A stretch of 64,000 nt of DNA from Gilliamella apis (GTDB taxonomy: Bacteria; Pseudomonadota; Gammaproteobacteria; Enterobacterales; Orbaceae). The DNA lies in NCBI RefSeq assembly GCF_002142155.1, contig NZ_NASD01000005.1, positions 1 through 64,000 of the forward strand. The letters are read 5' to 3'. Shown here in pieces: positions 60,250 to 64,000 of this stretch; the stretch's first letter is position 1; each line of letters starts with the position of its first letter. The translations under genes and the position numbers were made by a program. Below the pieces are notes generated by a model. It did not search any database. It saw only the letters and a program-made list of their open reading frames with translations, and was not told the DNA's origin.

Positions 60250-60280
60250 GGCATGTTACTGATTTAATTCAGGCAGGACC
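60250..60280 (+). promoter_or_regulatory. RAT antiterminator RNA element for the second EII gene
   Basis: 31 bases starting GGCATGTTACTG and ending CAGGCAGGACC, matching the RAT consensus and sharing most positions with the bglF RAT on the other strand. Its last four bases are the first of the terminator stem. Confidence 0.85.
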
Positions 60281-60330
60281 AAAACAAAAACTTATCTAGA
60301 AGGTGAGTTTTTGTTTTGGTCTTTTTTTTT
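60277..60330 (+). terminator. Leader terminator of the second PTS operon
   Basis: GACCAAAACAAAAACT (60277-60292) and AGTTTTTGTTTTGGTC (60306-60321) pair perfectly over 16 bases, followed by nine Ts, 24 bases before the start codon. The overlap with the RAT makes this a classic antitermination switch. Confidence 0.9.
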
Positions 60331-60354
60331 GGATCTTTTAGAGTGAGTGTATAT

Positions 60355-63471
<3,117 letters not shown>

Positions 63472-63472
<1 letters not shown>

Positions 63473-64000
63473 TGCAACGTAACGAAGATTTTCGCTTTGT
63501 GCTGGTGATGAGAAAAAGCCGCTTACAGGAATTAATTGAGCGCTTTAATACCTGGTCACAAGCCAAATTCTATTTAGAACACAACAATGTTGAGGTAAAG
63601 GATTATCTCAATGAACACAATTTATATCAAAAGCAACTCACAGAAGCTGAGTTGATTTTAAAATCATTAGGACGATTTCAACTTTTAGAAAGAGGCTTAT
63701 TACCCAGCTATCAATTCTCACCTCACGATATTGTGGTGGTGATTGGTCAAGATGGGCTTGTTGCCAATACGCTGAAATACCTTAATGGACAGCCTATCAT
63801 TGCCATAAATCCTGATCCATCAAGGTGGGATGGTAAATTATTACCCTTTGAAATAGGGCAATTAAAAGAGACAGTTATTAACACCATTAATAAAAAAATG
63901 CCATTTAAAACGGTCACTTTTGCACAAGCAACAACCAATGATGGTCAATCCTTATTAGCGGTTAATGACTTATTTATTGGCCCTAAAAGCCACACTTCCG
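63472..64000 (+). CDS. NAD-kinase-like protein (partial, runs off the window)
   Basis: The frame starts MQRNEDFRFVLVMRKSRLQE, overlapping the SPFH stop as TAATG, and is open to the window end (176 codons seen). A VVVIGQDGLVANTLKYL segment resembles the GGDG loop of NAD kinases with the first glycine changed, and PIIAINPDPSRWDG and NDLFIGPKSHTS fit the same fold. Its role is unknown; tight coupling suggests it works with the SPFH protein. Confidence 0.65.

Noticed and set aside
60316..60354. Upstream extension of the second EII protein
   Set aside because: It is the translation of the terminator stem and T-run; the EIIB domain starts at 60355.

Overview
The window is AT-rich, gene-dense bacterial DNA. 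Its proteins look gammaproteobacterial throughout: MiaB, PhoH/YbeZ, PBP2, FlgH, FliG and TreR resemble the Escherichia coli proteins over their whole length. The base composition, the enteric-type FlhDC-controlled flagellar set and the many phosphotransferase (PTS) sugar operons suggest a host-associated member of the Orbaceae (Gilliamella/Frischella/Orbus group). That placement is inference from recalled families, not from a search.

Layout. (1) 1-7.5 kb: miaB, a small zinc-ribbon gene, phoH/ybeZ, then the cell-elongation genes mrdA (PBP2), mrdB (RodA) and dacA (PBP5), closed by a clear terminator. (2) 7.66-42.06 kb: one uninterrupted flagellar locus of 39 genes. It holds fliRQPONML and fliKJIHGF (minus), fliE (plus), fliTSD (minus), then fliC, fliA, flhDC, motAB and flgKL (plus), flgJIHGFEDCB (minus), and flgA, flgMN, flhB and flhA (plus). 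It contains export gate, C-ring, rod, hook, filament, stator, sigma-28, anti-sigma FlgM and the master regulator FlhDC, but no chemotaxis gene. Near-consensus sigma-28 promoters (TAAA-N15-GCCGATAA) lie before fliC, fliD, flgK and flgM, so the usual hierarchy (FlhDC, then FliA/FlgM, then filament genes) can be read directly from the DNA. (3) 42.1-43.2 kb: a divergent NAD(P)-binding oxidoreductase / HxlR regulator pair. (4) 43.3-47.7 kb: the trehalose system treR, treB, treC, with a perfect 12-bp operator palindrome and a perfect CRP site before treB.

(5) 47.7-52.5 kb: an accessory island. It has a transposon-type zinc-ribbon/HTH gene between two direct repeats, then a two-gene overlapping operon encoding a C5 DNA methyltransferase and an unusual protein that joins a GHKL (MORC/MutL/Hsp90-type) ATPase to a C-terminal TIR domain. 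No ordinary restriction endonuclease is present. I read this as a candidate anti-phage system and it is the most interesting item here. (6) 52.5-55.2 kb: a small secreted protein of unknown function, pyridoxal kinase pdxY and an MFS transporter. (7) 55.4-62.4 kb: two beta-glucoside-type PTS loci facing away from each other. The minus-strand locus encodes EIIBCA, a GH1 6-phospho-beta-glucosidase and a LicT/BglG antiterminator. The plus-strand locus has only EIIBCA and a truncated GH1 gene. Each leader carries a ribonucleic antiterminator (RAT) sequence overlapping a strong intrinsic terminator, so one LicT protein may control both. (8) 62.45 kb to the end: the GH1 gene breaks off where an SPFH/Band-7 gene begins, followed by an overlapping NAD-kinase-like gene that runs out of the window.

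No rRNA, tRNA, CRISPR array or complete prophage was recognised.
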